Positions 26,066 through 34,085 of a stretch of 64,000 nucleotides of DNA are shown here, piece by piece (within the stretch, counting starts at the first letter, position 1; each line of letters begins with the position of its first letter). The stretch spans positions 300 through 64,299 of the forward strand of contig DJEW01000016.1 of the NCBI GenBank assembly GCA_002431965.1. Reading direction: 5' to 3'. The DNA is from Clostridiales bacterium UBA5888 (GTDB taxonomy: Bacteria > Bacillota > Clostridia > Oscillospirales > Oscillospiraceae). Under the pieces are notes generated by a model, which had not been told where the DNA came from, did no database searches, and saw only the letters and a program-made list of their open reading frames with translations. Position numbers and translations under genes: made by a program.

Positions 26066-27196
26066 ATGTACAGGCTTTTGAAACAAGAAGGGCGCGCCCG
26101 GCGCGGCGAGCTTGAAACGCCGCACGGCGTTGTGCAGACCCCGGTGTTCATGAATGTGGGCACGCAGGGCGCAATAAAGGGCGCGCTGTCTGCGCGTGAT
26201 CTGAAAGAGATCGGATGTCAGGTTGAGCTGTCGAACACCTACCACCTGCATGTGCGTCCCGGGGATGAGCTGATCAAGGAAATGGGCGGGCTGCACAAAT
26301 TCATGACATGGGACGGACCGATACTCACGGACAGCGGCGGGTTTCAGATATTTTCGCTGGCAAAGCTGCGCAGGATAACTGAGGAGGGAGTGAAGTTCAA
26401 CTCTCACGTTGACGGCCGCCATATTTTCATGGGACCGGAGGAGAGCATGCGCATTCAGTCCAATCTGGGCTCGGACATTGCCATGGCGTTTGACGAATGC
26501 ATAAAAATACCGTCGCCGCGCGACTATGTGGAGCGTTCCTGCGCGCGCACCGTGCGCTGGCTGGAGCGGTGCAAGGCGGCGCTTGCGGACTATAACAGCC
26601 GCGATGATGCAGTCACCCCCGGGCAGATGCTCTTTGGCATAAATCAGGGCACGGTGTTCCACGATATACGCATAGAGCATATGAAGCGCATCGCGGAGCT
26701 TGACCTGCCGGGGTATGCCATAGGGGGACTCGCGGTAGGGGAGACGCACCGGGAAATGTACGACGCCATTGAGGCGGTCGAGGAATATATGCCGAAGAAT
26801 AAGCCGCGCTATCTCATGGGAGTGGGCACGCCGGGCAACATCATTGAGAGCGTGTACCGCGGCGTTGATTTCTTTGACTGTGTCATGCCGGCACGAAACG
26901 GCAGACACGGGCATCTCTTCACGTGGAGCGGCATAATTAACATAAAAAACGAGAAGTATGCCAAGGACAGCGAACCGATAGATCCGCTGTGCGATTGCCC
27001 TGTGTGCCGCCGCTACTCGCGCGCATATGTGCGCCATCTCTTCAAGGCGGAGGAAATGCTCGCGATGCGCCTCGCAGTCGCACATAACCTGTATTTCTAC
27101 AACAGCCTCACAAAGCGCATCCGCGAGTGCCTCGACAACGGCTGCTTCGACGCATTCAGACGGCAGTATACAGAAATTTTAGATAAACGCATATAA
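26066..27196 (+). CDS. tgt: Queuine/preQ1 tRNA-guanine transglycosylase
   Basis: A 376-residue TIM-barrel enzyme exchanging guanine 34 of certain tRNAs for preQ1. The substrate-binding TDSGGFQIFSLAKL lies near residue 88, the nucleophile region FDCVMPARNGRHG near 272, and the zinc site CDCPVCRRYSRAYVRHLF near 310. ATG 26066 after GAGGGG is preferred to ATG 26048. With queA it forms the queuosine modification operon. Confidence 0.96.
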   Translation: MYRLLKQEGRARRGELETPHGVVQTPVFMNVGTQGAIKGALSARDLKEIGCQVELSNTYHLHVRPGDELIKEMGGLHKFMTWDGPILTDSGGFQIFSLAKLRRITEEGVKFNSHVDGRHIFMGPEESMRIQSNLGSDIAMAFDECIKIPSPRDYVERSCARTVRWLERCKAALADYNSRDDAVTPGQMLFGINQGTVFHDIRIEHMKRIAELDLPGYAIGGLAVGETHREMYDAIEAVEEYMPKNKPRYLMGVGTPGNIIESVYRGVDFFDCVMPARNGRHGHLFTWSGIINIKNEKYAKDSEPIDPLCDCPVCRRYSRAYVRHLFKAEEMLAMRLAVAHNLYFYNSLTKRIRECLDNGCFDAFRRQYTEILDKRI

Positions 27197-27200
27197 AATC

Positions 27201-27229
27201 TTGAAATTCTCACTTGCACCATGTATAAT
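27201..27229 (+). promoter_or_regulatory. Sigma-A promoter for yajC
   Basis: TTGAAA at 27201-27206 and TATAAT at 27224-27229 with a 17-bp spacer. Confidence 0.75.
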
Positions 27230-27261
27230 GGAGGCACTTTATTATTGGAGGTAAACCCTAA

Positions 27262-27609
27262 ATGCTTTTCCTTTTTGATGCAAGCGCAGCGACTTCGGCC
27301 CAAGGCGGTTCTTCTATGATCCTTATGATCGTATTGATGTTTGCGATCTTCTATTTTCTTATAATCCGCCCCGAGAACAAAAAGAAGAAAAAGACAGAAG
27401 AGATGCGTAATTCTCTCTCTCTCGGCGATGAGATCACCACCATCGGCGGTTTGACCGGCAAGATCGTTCAGGTCACTGAGGATACCATCACTTTTGAGAC
27501 CGGTGAAGACAGAGTCCGTATTCAGGCAAAGAAGTGGTCCATTTCCACCACCGCAAAGATGGAAGCCGCCGAGGCTGAAGCAAGAGCCAGCAAGGGTAAA
27601 AAGAAGTAA
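27262..27609 (+). CDS. yajC: Preprotein translocase accessory subunit YajC
   Basis: A 115-residue protein with one transmembrane segment (about 14-34, SMILMIVLMFAIFYFLIIRP) followed by the YajC pattern RPENKKKKKTEEMRNSL and GDEITTIGGLTGKI. The C-terminus is alanine- and lysine-rich. YajC associates with SecDF; secD and secF are not in the window. A hairpin follows at 27652. Confidence 0.93.
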   Translation: MLFLFDASAATSAQGGSSMILMIVLMFAIFYFLIIRPENKKKKKTEEMRNSLSLGDEITTIGGLTGKIVQVTEDTITFETGEDRVRIQAKKWSISTTAKMEAAEAEARASKGKKK

Positions 27610-27651
27610 TTCCCCACAGCTGCTGCAGAATTTTAATCTGAATGAAACGCA

Positions 27652-27700
27652 CCCCCTGTTAATAGGATGTACTACATCTTGTTGAGAGGGGGCTTTTTAT
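27652..27700 (+). promoter_or_regulatory. Terminator-like hairpin overlapping the next gene's ribosome-binding site
   Basis: CCCCCT at 27652-27657 pairs with AGGGGG at 27687-27692, and inside it GATGT (27666-27670) pairs with ACATC (27674-27678). CTTTTTATT follows. The 3' arm, GAGAGGGGG, is also the Shine-Dalgarno sequence for TTG 27701, so the hairpin could both end yajC transcripts and hide the next start. Confidence 0.6.
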
Positions 27701-28120
27701 TTGAACAGATCTTTTGACTTGCCCGATGTGCAGTGCATAGCAACGGCAGTTGCTGCCTGGGGCATTTCCGCCGCACTGCTGACGCTGCTTGCCGCGCTGG
27801 CGGCAGCGCTTTTCTCTGTCCCGGCTGCCGCAATAGGGTATATCAGCTCGGCTCTGAGCTTTGCTGCGGCTCTTGCTGCGGGAAGATGCGCCATGCGCGG
27901 GCGGAAAACAGGCGCGCTGTACACCGGTCTTGTTGCCGGGGTTGTCATAACAACCATTGCGTTGACTCTGGGTTTTATAATTGCAGGCAGCGGCATTGCG
28001 GCGGACGGCGTGCTGAGCGTGGCGACTTTTACACTTGCCGGATGCCTTGCGGGCAGCGTGTTTTTTGTCGGCGGGCACGGCAAACAGAAGAGGAATAGAA
28101 TGACGCAAAGAAAAACATGA
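27701..28120 (+). CDS. TIGR04086 family membrane protein
   Basis: A 139-residue protein with four hydrophobic segments (about 12-40, 43-62, 70-98 and 104-122) and a basic C-terminal tail. Length, topology and position right after yajC match the TIGR04086 family, a clostridial membrane protein of unknown function. The TTG start at 27701 is preceded by GAGAGGGGG, which lies in the arm of a hairpin. Confidence 0.78.
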   Translation: MNRSFDLPDVQCIATAVAAWGISAALLTLLAALAAALFSVPAAAIGYISSALSFAAALAAGRCAMRGRKTGALYTGLVAGVVITTIALTLGFIIAGSGIAADGVLSVATFTLAGCLAGSVFFVGGHGKQKRNRMTQRKT

Positions 28121-28134
28121 AGGAGAGAGGCTAT

Positions 28135-28158
28135 ATGAACATGGATGTATTAACATAA
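28135..28158 (+). CDS. Seven-codon ORF (leader peptide or remnant)
   Basis: AAGGAGAGAGG at 28120-28130 stands before ATG 28135, and the frame reads M-N-M-D-V-L-T-stop. The ribosome-binding site is strong for such a short frame. It may be a leader peptide or the broken start of a lost gene. In several clostridia a short peptide gene occupies this position, but this sequence does not resemble the SCIFF peptide. Confidence 0.35.
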   Translation: MNMDVLT

Positions 28159-28313
28159 TCGCAAAAAATAATTTGTTTACTTTTGATATTATTTATTATC
28201 AATATCTTGGGGAACTGACGTCTAAAACGACAAAATGCCACAAAAAATTGTGATTAACAGGTAACAAGAGTTAACATAAAGAAAAAATATTTTGCAAAAA
28301 AGTAAAAAAAGAC

Positions 28314-28342
28314 TTGATTTTTTTGCTTGCGTGTAATATATT
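28314..28342 (+). promoter_or_regulatory. Sigma-A promoter for xerD
   Basis: TTGATT at 28314-28319 and TATATT at 28337-28342 with a 17-bp spacer. The start codon lies about 165 bp downstream, so the transcript has a long untranslated leader. Confidence 0.65.
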
Positions 28343-28511
28343 GTTACCAGCGAGCAGTTATGTTAAGCAATTTCCTGATAGGACGATGGCAAGAGGGCGT
28401 GCAAGCGCAGAGCAACAGCATTCGGCCGCATAAGAACCTAGACATAATAAGGTTGCGTCAGCGGACGGAGCTTTGATATAGATAATTCTTTTTTCAGAGA
28501 GGGCGTTTACT

Positions 28512-29402
28512 ATGCAGAACGCGGAAATCATTGAAATATTTGAGCGATACCTGACAGAGGATAAGAAAGCATCTGCCAACACCCTCAGCTCATATATGCG
28601 CGATATTCGCAAATACAGCGAGTATCTTGACACGCACACTGATGCGACCATAGTTACGGCGAACGATGAGGACGTTGGAGAGTACATCGACTATCTGCGC
28701 GCTTCCGGCAAATCCGTTGCGACAGTGTCCCGCAACATTGCGTCGCTCAAGTGCCTTTACACGCATTTGTGCATCAAGCAGATTATCCCTGTCAATCCTG
28801 CGCTAAAGCTTGTGCCTGACAAAAGCACTCAGAAGCTGCCTCAGATACTCACAAGCACTGAGGTCGAGACGCTGCTCAATCAGCCGCAGTGCATTGACGC
28901 AAAGGGCTATCGGGACAAGGCAATGCTTGAGCTTCTTTATGCTACCGGCATCCGCGTCACGGAGCTTATTGACCTTAATATCGATGATGTCAACCTGACC
29001 GCAGGTGTTATCCACTGCCAGAGCCGCAGCAAGGAACGCTTCATACCAATGTATCCCGCAGCAGTGAAAGCGGTGAGCGAGTACATAACGCTCGTCAGAC
29101 CGCAGATGATTGCAACGCCGGATGAACCGTCGCTCTTCGTCAATGTCAGCGGCGAACGTATGTCCCGTCAGGGCTTTTGGAAGATAATAAAGTACTATCA
29201 GAAAAAAGCCGGCATTGAGAAGGACATTACACCGCATACCCTGCGTCATTCGTTTGCCGCGCATCTGCTCGAAAACGGCGCAGATATTCACGCTATACAG
29301 GAAATGCTTGGTCACGCCGATATATCCTCCACGCAGGTGTATTCCCATCTCATCAAAAAGCAGCTCAAGGACGTCTACAACAAGGCTCATCCCAGAGCTT
29401 AA
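28512..29402 (+). CDS. xerD: Tyrosine recombinase, XerC/XerD type
   Basis: A 296-residue tyrosine recombinase. The N-terminal SAM-like core-binding domain (about 1-95) is followed by the catalytic domain with Arg in TGIRVTEL near 150, HTLRHSFAAHLL near 240, GHADISSTQVYSH near 265 and the nucleophilic Tyr in QVYSH. Length fits XerD. It probably resolves chromosome dimers at dif. A second, more diverged Xer protein lies at 38556-39563. Confidence 0.88.
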   Translation: MQNAEIIEIFERYLTEDKKASANTLSSYMRDIRKYSEYLDTHTDATIVTANDEDVGEYIDYLRASGKSVATVSRNIASLKCLYTHLCIKQIIPVNPALKLVPDKSTQKLPQILTSTEVETLLNQPQCIDAKGYRDKAMLELLYATGIRVTELIDLNIDDVNLTAGVIHCQSRSKERFIPMYPAAVKAVSEYITLVRPQMIATPDEPSLFVNVSGERMSRQGFWKIIKYYQKKAGIEKDITPHTLRHSFAAHLLENGADIHAIQEMLGHADISSTQVYSHLIKKQLKDVYNKAHPRA

Positions 29403-29404
29403 TC

Positions 29405-29439
29405 CCAAAACCCTGCACGGCTGCCGTGCAGGGTTTTGG
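29405..29439 (+). terminator. Perfect-stem terminator after xerD
   Basis: A 16-bp stem (29405-29420 with 29424-29439) containing CCTGCACGG/CCGTGCAGG around a CTG loop, with A and T runs on its flanks. Confidence 0.88.
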
Positions 29440-29531
29440 TGTTTGCTGTTGCTATCAGAGCTGGGTTATGTTAAAATCATATAGTATGCAGCGAGGCAAA
29501 AACATCATGTGACGGTAAACGGAGGTTTTTG

Positions 29532-30044
29532 ATGTGTATTTTGGGCATTGATCCCGGAATTGCAACAATAGGCTTTGGCGTGCTGGATTTTGAGGGGAAG
29601 GACTATAAGCTGCGCAGCTGCGGCGTTATAACGACCCCAGCGCACAACAGCCTTTCTGTCCGTCTGGAACAGATATACGATGATATGCTTCAGCTTTTGG
29701 AGCTTTTCAAGCCGGATGCGGTATCCATCGAGGAGCTTTTTTTCAACACAAATATCACAACCGGCATTTCCGTGGCGCATGGGCGCGGCGTGATCCTCCT
29801 TGCATGCCGTAAGGCGGGCGTCAGTGTTTATGAATATACGCCCCTTCAGGTAAAGCAGGCTGTTGTCGGTTATGGGCGCGCAGAAAAAAAGCAGGTCATG
29901 GACATGGTCAAGCGCATATGTGCGCTTCCTGCGCCGCCGAAACCGGACGATGCCGCAGATGCCGTTGCTCTCGCTATCTGCCACGCCAGAAGCGCAACAT
30001 CCTTACTGTATAAAGGAGAGGGAGACGAATGCTCTACCATATAG
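29532..30044 (+). CDS. ruvC: Crossover junction endodeoxyribonuclease RuvC
   Basis: A 170-residue RNase H-fold resolvase. The acidic residues are in GIDPG (Asp6), SIEELFF (about 66) and KPDDAADAVALAICH (about 138-143). RuvC cleaves Holliday junctions bound by RuvAB. ATG 29532 follows GGAGG; TTG 29529 is possible. The end overlaps ruvA by 16 bp, so ruvCAB is one unit. Confidence 0.95.
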   Translation: MCILGIDPGIATIGFGVLDFEGKDYKLRSCGVITTPAHNSLSVRLEQIYDDMLQLLELFKPDAVSIEELFFNTNITTGISVAHGRGVILLACRKAGVSVYEYTPLQVKQAVVGYGRAEKKQVMDMVKRICALPAPPKPDDAADAVALAICHARSATSLLYKGEGDECSTI

Positions 30045-30634
30045 ACGGAACGGTTTCAGAGCTTGAGCCGAACCTCGCAGTCATCGACTGCGGCGGTATA
30101 GGCTTTGCGCTGAACATCACGGCGACAACCGCCGCTGCGCTAAAGCCCGGCACAAAGGCAAAGCTCTATGTTTTTGAAGCGATAGGGGAGACTAACTTTG
30201 ACCTCTATGGCTTCATAGAAAAAAGCGAGAGACGCTGCTTCACCATGCTCACATCAGTGTCCGGTATTGGACCAAAGGCGGCGTTATCCATTCTTTCATA
30301 TAATAGCCCCGAAGCGCTGGCGCTGGCAATAATGAACAACGACGAAAAGGCGCTCACCGTGGCTCCCGGTATCGGCAAGCGCATTGCTCAGCGCGTTATA
30401 CTGGAGCTCAAGGACAAGATCGGCAAGGAGCTTGGCGCGCTCGATTACCAGCCAATACCCGGCGCGGCTGCCATCGAGAGCGGCGCCAGCGGAAATGTGG
30501 GCGATGCAATGACAGCCCTGTCCGTGCTTGGCTACAGCAGCGCGGAGGTTGCGCCGGTGCTGAAGAAGCTGGATGTGAGCGGCATGACGGCAGAGGAAAT
30601 AATAAAGGCAGTGCTCAGGCACATGGTAAAGTGA
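30029..30634 (+). CDS. ruvA: Holliday junction helicase subunit RuvA
   Basis: A 201-residue protein with an N-terminal OB fold (1-62), the helix-hairpin-helix region (SVSGIGPKAALSIL near 72 and APGIGKRIAQRVILELKDK near 107) and a C-terminal RuvB-binding domain (about 150-201). It holds the four-way junction while RuvB drives branch migration. Confidence 0.95.
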   Translation: MLYHIDGTVSELEPNLAVIDCGGIGFALNITATTAAALKPGTKAKLYVFEAIGETNFDLYGFIEKSERRCFTMLTSVSGIGPKAALSILSYNSPEALALAIMNNDEKALTVAPGIGKRIAQRVILELKDKIGKELGALDYQPIPGAAAIESGASGNVGDAMTALSVLGYSSAEVAPVLKKLDVSGMTAEEIIKAVLRHMVK

Positions 30635-30643
30635 GAATAAAGC

Positions 30644-31684
30644 ATGAGTATCAGTTTTTCGGAAGACGTCAATGACGAAATGATAACCACGGCCGCGAGC
30701 CTCCCTGAGGATAATGCAGAGGGTTCGCTTCGCCCGCGCTCGATAACGGAATATATCGGGCAGGAGAAAGCCAAGGAAAACCTCAGCATATTCATCAACG
30801 CGGCAAAGATGCGCGGAGAGCCGCTGGATCATGTGCTGCTTCACGGTCCTCCGGGGTTGGGAAAGACGACGCTTGCGGCGATAATCGCAAACGAGATGGG
30901 TGTAAATATGCGCATTACTTCCGGGCCTGCGATAGAAAAACCGGGAGACCTTGTTGCGATGCTCACAAATCTCAGCGAGGGAGATATACTCTTTGTCGAT
31001 GAGATACACCGGCTGAACCGCGCGTATGAAGAGATTCTTTATCCCGCAATGGAGGATTACGCCATTGATATAATACTCGGCAAAGGACCGTCGGCGAACT
31101 CCCTTCACCTTGATCTGCCGCACTTCACGCTCATAGGGGCAACGACGCGCTCAGGACAGCTTACAGCGCCGCTGCGTGACCGCTTTGGCGTGGCGCTCCG
31201 TCTGGAGCTGTACACCCCTGAGGAGCTGAAACGCATTGTGACGCGGTCGGCAGGCATCCTCGGGGTTGAGATCGAGCCGGAAGGCGCATATGAGATCGCA
31301 TCGCGTTCGCGCGGCACACCAAGGATAGCCAACAGACTGCTGCGCCGCGTGCGCGACTATGCGCAGGTCAAGGCAAAGGGTGTGATCACAAAAGCCGTTG
31401 CGGACAAGGCGCTTCTCGCGCTTGAGGTTGACAGGCTCGGGCTGGATTCGCTTGACCGGCGCATGCTCAAAAGCATTATTGAATTCTATAACGGCGGACC
31501 AGTAGGGCTGGACACTCTCGCGGCGACGATAAATGAAGACGCTGTGACGATTGAGGATGTATATGAGCCGTATCTGCTGCAAAACGGCTTTCTCACTCGC
31601 ACTCCCCGCGGCAGGTGTGTCACGCGCCGTGCGTATGAGCACCTTGGAATCGAGTATATGGGGCAGCAGCAGATGGACATTTGA
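30644..31684 (+). CDS. ruvB: Holliday junction branch-migration ATPase RuvB
   Basis: A 346-residue AAA+ motor. Walker A GPPGLGKTTLA lies near residue 67, Walker B FVDEIHRLNR near 117, sensor 1 GATTRSG near 166, and a C-terminal winged helix ends with GFLTRTPRGRCVT. It is the last gene of ruvCAB and completes the branch-migration machine. Confidence 0.96.
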   Translation: MSISFSEDVNDEMITTAASLPEDNAEGSLRPRSITEYIGQEKAKENLSIFINAAKMRGEPLDHVLLHGPPGLGKTTLAAIIANEMGVNMRITSGPAIEKPGDLVAMLTNLSEGDILFVDEIHRLNRAYEEILYPAMEDYAIDIILGKGPSANSLHLDLPHFTLIGATTRSGQLTAPLRDRFGVALRLELYTPEELKRIVTRSAGILGVEIEPEGAYEIASRSRGTPRIANRLLRRVRDYAQVKAKGVITKAVADKALLALEVDRLGLDSLDRRMLKSIIEFYNGGPVGLDTLAATINEDAVTIEDVYEPYLLQNGFLTRTPRGRCVTRRAYEHLGIEYMGQQQMDI

Positions 31685-32022
31685 GCAGGTAAACCCCGAT
31701 TTTCGCATAATTCACTGGTATCTGTAAAAAAAATCGGGTATTGAACAAAAAAATGGTTGACTTTACGGCGGTCTGTTGTATAATATAACTTGATAGTTGT
31801 CATGGTTATATTTGTATTTATGTTTACAATTTGACCTGCATATCTCTTATAACCGTTTCCGCTTGATCACAAGCAACTTTCAATTGCCCTCTTTTGATCG
31901 GTGTCATTTGATTGCTTTGTTTATCCCGCAACGGACGCGGAACACTTTATGGCGACATCAGCGAAGAGCTGTTCGCAAAATACAGCCTAAAACGGCACAT
32001 TTATCAAAAGAGAGGATTCAAG
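31685..32022. other. 338-bp intergenic region with long leader for zinc-ribbon gene
   Basis: It contains the promoter at 31757-31784 and then a leader of about 230 nt. An in-frame open stretch from about 31912 to the start at 32023 reads coding-like residues (GRGTLYGDISEELFAKYS near its middle) but has no ribosome-binding site. No terminator for ruvB is obvious; an AT-rich inverted repeat, CCCGATTTT with AAAATCGGG, lies at about 31691-31736. Confidence 0.55.
31757..31784 (+). promoter_or_regulatory. Strong sigma-A promoter for zinc-ribbon gene
   Basis: TTGACT at 31757-31762 and TATAAT at 31779-31784 with a 16-bp spacer. Confidence 0.8.
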
Positions 32023-32301
32023 ATGTACGAAGACAAGACCTTAGTTTGCAAAGAGTGTGGTAATGAGTTCGTTTTTACCGCCGGTGAGCAGGAGTTCTAC
32101 GCAGAGCGCGGCTTCCAGAACGAGCCCCAGCGCTGCAAGGCCTGCCGTGACGCTCGCAAGAACGCCGCCCGCGGTCCGCGTGAGTTCTACACCGCAGTTT
32201 GCGCAGCTTGCGGCGGCGAGGCAAAGGTTCCTTTCGAGCCCAAGTCTGATCGCCCTGTCTACTGCAGCGAGTGCTTTGCTAAGATGAGAGAGCAGGCCTG
32301 A
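32023..32301 (+). CDS. Zinc-ribbon domain protein with four CxxC pairs
   Basis: A 92-residue protein starting MYEDKTLVCKECGNEF. Cysteine pairs occur as CKEC (about 9-12), CKAC (about 38-41), CAAC (about 62-65) and CSEC (about 82-85), enough for two zinc ribbons. The first half matches a widespread clostridial zinc-ribbon protein (FTAGEQEFYAERGF...NEPQRCKACR). Function is not established; nucleic-acid binding or metal storage are guesses. Strong promoter, long leader and terminator make it a separately controlled, probably highly expressed gene. Confidence 0.82.
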   Translation: MYEDKTLVCKECGNEFVFTAGEQEFYAERGFQNEPQRCKACRDARKNAARGPREFYTAVCAACGGEAKVPFEPKSDRPVYCSECFAKMREQA

Positions 32302-32312
32302 TCGCCTGTGAG

Positions 32313-32346
32313 AAATTGGGGCGCTCCGGCGTCCCAATTTTATTAT
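32313..32346 (+). terminator. Terminator after zinc-ribbon gene
   Basis: AAATTGGGGCGC at 32313-32324 pairs with GCGTCCCAATTT (32329-32340) with one G-U pair, followed by TATTATT. Confidence 0.82.
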
Positions 32347-32366
32347 TGCTATGAAAGGTGAATGTT

Positions 32367-32567
32367 ATGGAGATCACTAGAGAGACCTTAATTTCCGAGA
32401 TCGTTGACAGCTGCCCGGAGGCTATGCCTGCATTTCAGGCAATTGGAATGCACTGCATGGGCTGCGCCCTCGCCAGCGGTGAAACTCTTGAGCAGGCCTG
32501 TGCTGCCCACGGCGTTGACCCGGATGAGTTTCTTGCCAGTCTCAAGGCATATCTCGAAACGCTCTGA
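32367..32567 (+). CDS. DUF1858 domain protein (redox disulfide type)
   Basis: A 66-residue protein with the DUF1858 pattern: LISEIVDSCPEAMPAFQAIGMHCMGCALASGETLEQA. The CxxC pair in MHCMGC near residues 32-35 is the expected redox disulfide; a further cysteine lies near 17. Such domains are found alone or linked to hybrid-cluster proteins. The partner is unknown. ATG 32367 follows AAAGGTG. It is probably expressed from readthrough or its own weak promoter. Confidence 0.85.
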   Translation: MEITRETLISEIVDSCPEAMPAFQAIGMHCMGCALASGETLEQACAAHGVDPDEFLASLKAYLETL

Positions 32568-32588
32568 GTCCAGATCGGATAGTGTAAA

Positions 32589-32608
32589 GGGGTGCGTATG
32601 AACGCACC
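32589..32608 (+). promoter_or_regulatory. Hairpin before trmK covering an alternative start
   Basis: GGGTGCG at 32590-32596 pairs with CGCACCC at 32603-32609, with ATG 32598 in the loop and the only good Shine-Dalgarno (AAAGGGG) entering the 5' arm. It may act as a weak terminator after the DUF1858 gene or limit trmK translation. Confidence 0.4.
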
Positions 32609-32624
32609 CTATATTTATATACAT

Positions 32625-33308
32625 ATGAACAAACGACTTAAACTAATTTCAACGCTTATTCCTGCCGGCGTTGGCTTTGCGGACGTCGGCACTGATCATG
32701 GCTATCTCCCCGTGTATATGGCTAAAAGCGGTTACAATGGAAACATCATCGCCTCGGACCTTCGCCCGGATCCGCTCTCCTGCGCAATTGCAGCGGCACA
32801 GGAAGCACACGTCGAGGACACAATTAGCTTCCGCCTTTGCGACGGGCTGGACGGCATTGCGCCTGACGCGGTAGATACCATCGTCATTGCCGGCATGGGC
32901 GGGGACACAATCTGCGGTATACTCGACCGTGCTGAGTGGTGCATGGATGCGCGGTTTCTGCTTATATTGCAGCCTATGACAAAGGCGGAAATACTGCGTT
33001 ATTGGCTGACGAACAACGGTTTCGCCATAACACAGGAGCACCTTGTGCGCGACGCAGGAGAAATATATCAGCTCATCACAACGCGCTTCGGCGGGGAAAC
33101 CGCGCTTTGCGATGCAGAGCTTTTTACCGGCTGTTATCCGCTCGTGCGTAACCGCCCGCTCTTTCAGGAGCATCTTGACGAACAGATACGCCGTTTTGAG
33201 AAAGCGATTGCCGGTATGACCAGGGCGAGGCGCATAATAGGGCGCAGGACGCTGAACGAGGAGATTTTAAGGGAACTATATAAGATGCGTGAGGATATGC
33301 AGAAATGA
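32625..33308 (+). CDS. trmK: tRNA (adenine(22)-N(1))-methyltransferase
   Basis: A 227-residue TrmK/YqfN-type enzyme methylating A22 of tRNA. The SAM motif GFADVGTDHGYLPVYMAKSG lies near residue 16, IASDLRPDPL near 43 and IAGMGGDTICGIL near 85. The N-terminal KRLKLISTLIP matches the family, so I start at ATG 32625. ATG 32598 and GTG 32592 in frame have the better Shine-Dalgarno but lie in a hairpin. The Nif3-like gene overlaps by 4 bp, a common pairing in Firmicutes. Confidence 0.9.
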   Translation: MNKRLKLISTLIPAGVGFADVGTDHGYLPVYMAKSGYNGNIIASDLRPDPLSCAIAAAQEAHVEDTISFRLCDGLDGIAPDAVDTIVIAGMGGDTICGILDRAEWCMDARFLLILQPMTKAEILRYWLTNNGFAITQEHLVRDAGEIYQLITTRFGGETALCDAELFTGCYPLVRNRPLFQEHLDEQIRRFEKAIAGMTRARRIIGRRTLNEEILRELYKMREDMQK

Positions 33309-34057
33309 GAACAACAGGTGAAATATATGATTATCTTAAAACGGTCGCACCGCTTGAGCTTCAGCTGGGATTCGATAATTCCGGCTTTCAGCTCGGTCGG
33401 CTCAGCGCAGAGGTCAACCGTGCGATGCTCGCACTGGATGTTACGCGGGAGGTCATTGACGAAGCATCTGTGTGCGGTGCGGAGCTTATAATTTCACACC
33501 ACCCGCTCATATTTACCCCGGTAAGATGCATAAACGATGAAAAGCTCCTGCGTCTCGCCGAGCTCGGCATTTCGGTTATATCCATGCATACAAATCTTGA
33601 TATAGCCGAGGGCGGGGTGAACGATGTGCTCATCTCGCTTATAGGCGCAAAGTGTGAAGGAGCGTTGGATGCAGACGGCTGCGGGCGCATTGGTCTGCTG
33701 CGGGAGGCAACGCCGCTTGATGCGTTTCTTCTGCATTGCAAAGCGGCGCTTGGCACGAACGGACTGCGCTATTACGATGCAGGGCGCGCGGTACACCGCG
33801 TTGCCGTCATGGGCGGTGCGGGCAGCGACAGCGTGCGCACGGCGTTTGAAAAGGACTGTGATACTTATCTCACGGCGGATATTAAATATCATCACTTTCT
33901 TGAGGCAAAGGAGCTTGGCATAAACCTCATTGACGGCGATCATTTCTGCACGGAAAACCCTGTCATCCCTGTTCTGGCAGAGAGACTGCGCGGTGAATTT
34001 CCGGATGTGGATTTCCGCGTGTCGCAGATACACAAACAGGTCATTTCGTTCATGTAA
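33305..34057 (+). CDS. Nif3-like dinuclear metal center protein
   Basis: A 250-residue Nif3/YqfO family protein, in the short form without the inserted domain. Metal-binding motifs: GFDNSGFQLG near 20, ISHHPLIFTPVR near 62, MHTNLDIAEGGVND near 95, and the C-terminal GDHFCTENPVIP near 215. Relatives form hexameric toroids with two metals; some act as GTP cyclohydrolase-like enzymes but the main role is unsettled. It is coupled to trmK by a 4-bp overlap. Confidence 0.9.
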   Translation: MRTTGEIYDYLKTVAPLELQLGFDNSGFQLGRLSAEVNRAMLALDVTREVIDEASVCGAELIISHHPLIFTPVRCINDEKLLRLAELGISVISMHTNLDIAEGGVNDVLISLIGAKCEGALDADGCGRIGLLREATPLDAFLLHCKAALGTNGLRYYDAGRAVHRVAVMGGAGSDSVRTAFEKDCDTYLTADIKYHHFLEAKELGINLIDGDHFCTENPVIPVLAERLRGEFPDVDFRVSQIHKQVISFM

Positions 34058-34085
34058 ACGTACTGCGTGACTCTGCATATTCAGA

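Larger units (their letters stand above)
28121..28511. other. 391-bp intergenic region with long xerD leader
   Basis: Positions 28160-28330 are very AT-rich, with repeated TTAACA/GTTAAC words (28148, 28254, 28270, 28361) and an imperfect hairpin around 28173-28199. A strong promoter follows at 28314-28342, then a leader of about 160 nt that is GC-richer and contains short hairpins (GCG-CGC near 28398-28409; AACCT-AGGTT at 28435-28454). I could not match it to a known riboswitch. Confidence 0.6.

Noticed and set aside
28254..28280. Second dif-like site (TTATGTTAACT on the minus strand)
   Set aside because: Only one arm resembles a Xer site; the other half shows no inverted match or 6-bp centre.
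28349..28511. A known riboswitch before xerD
   Set aside because: I compared it by eye with c-di-GMP, c-di-AMP, THF, guanidine, purine and fluoride types and found no conserved core. It is kept only as an unexplained leader.
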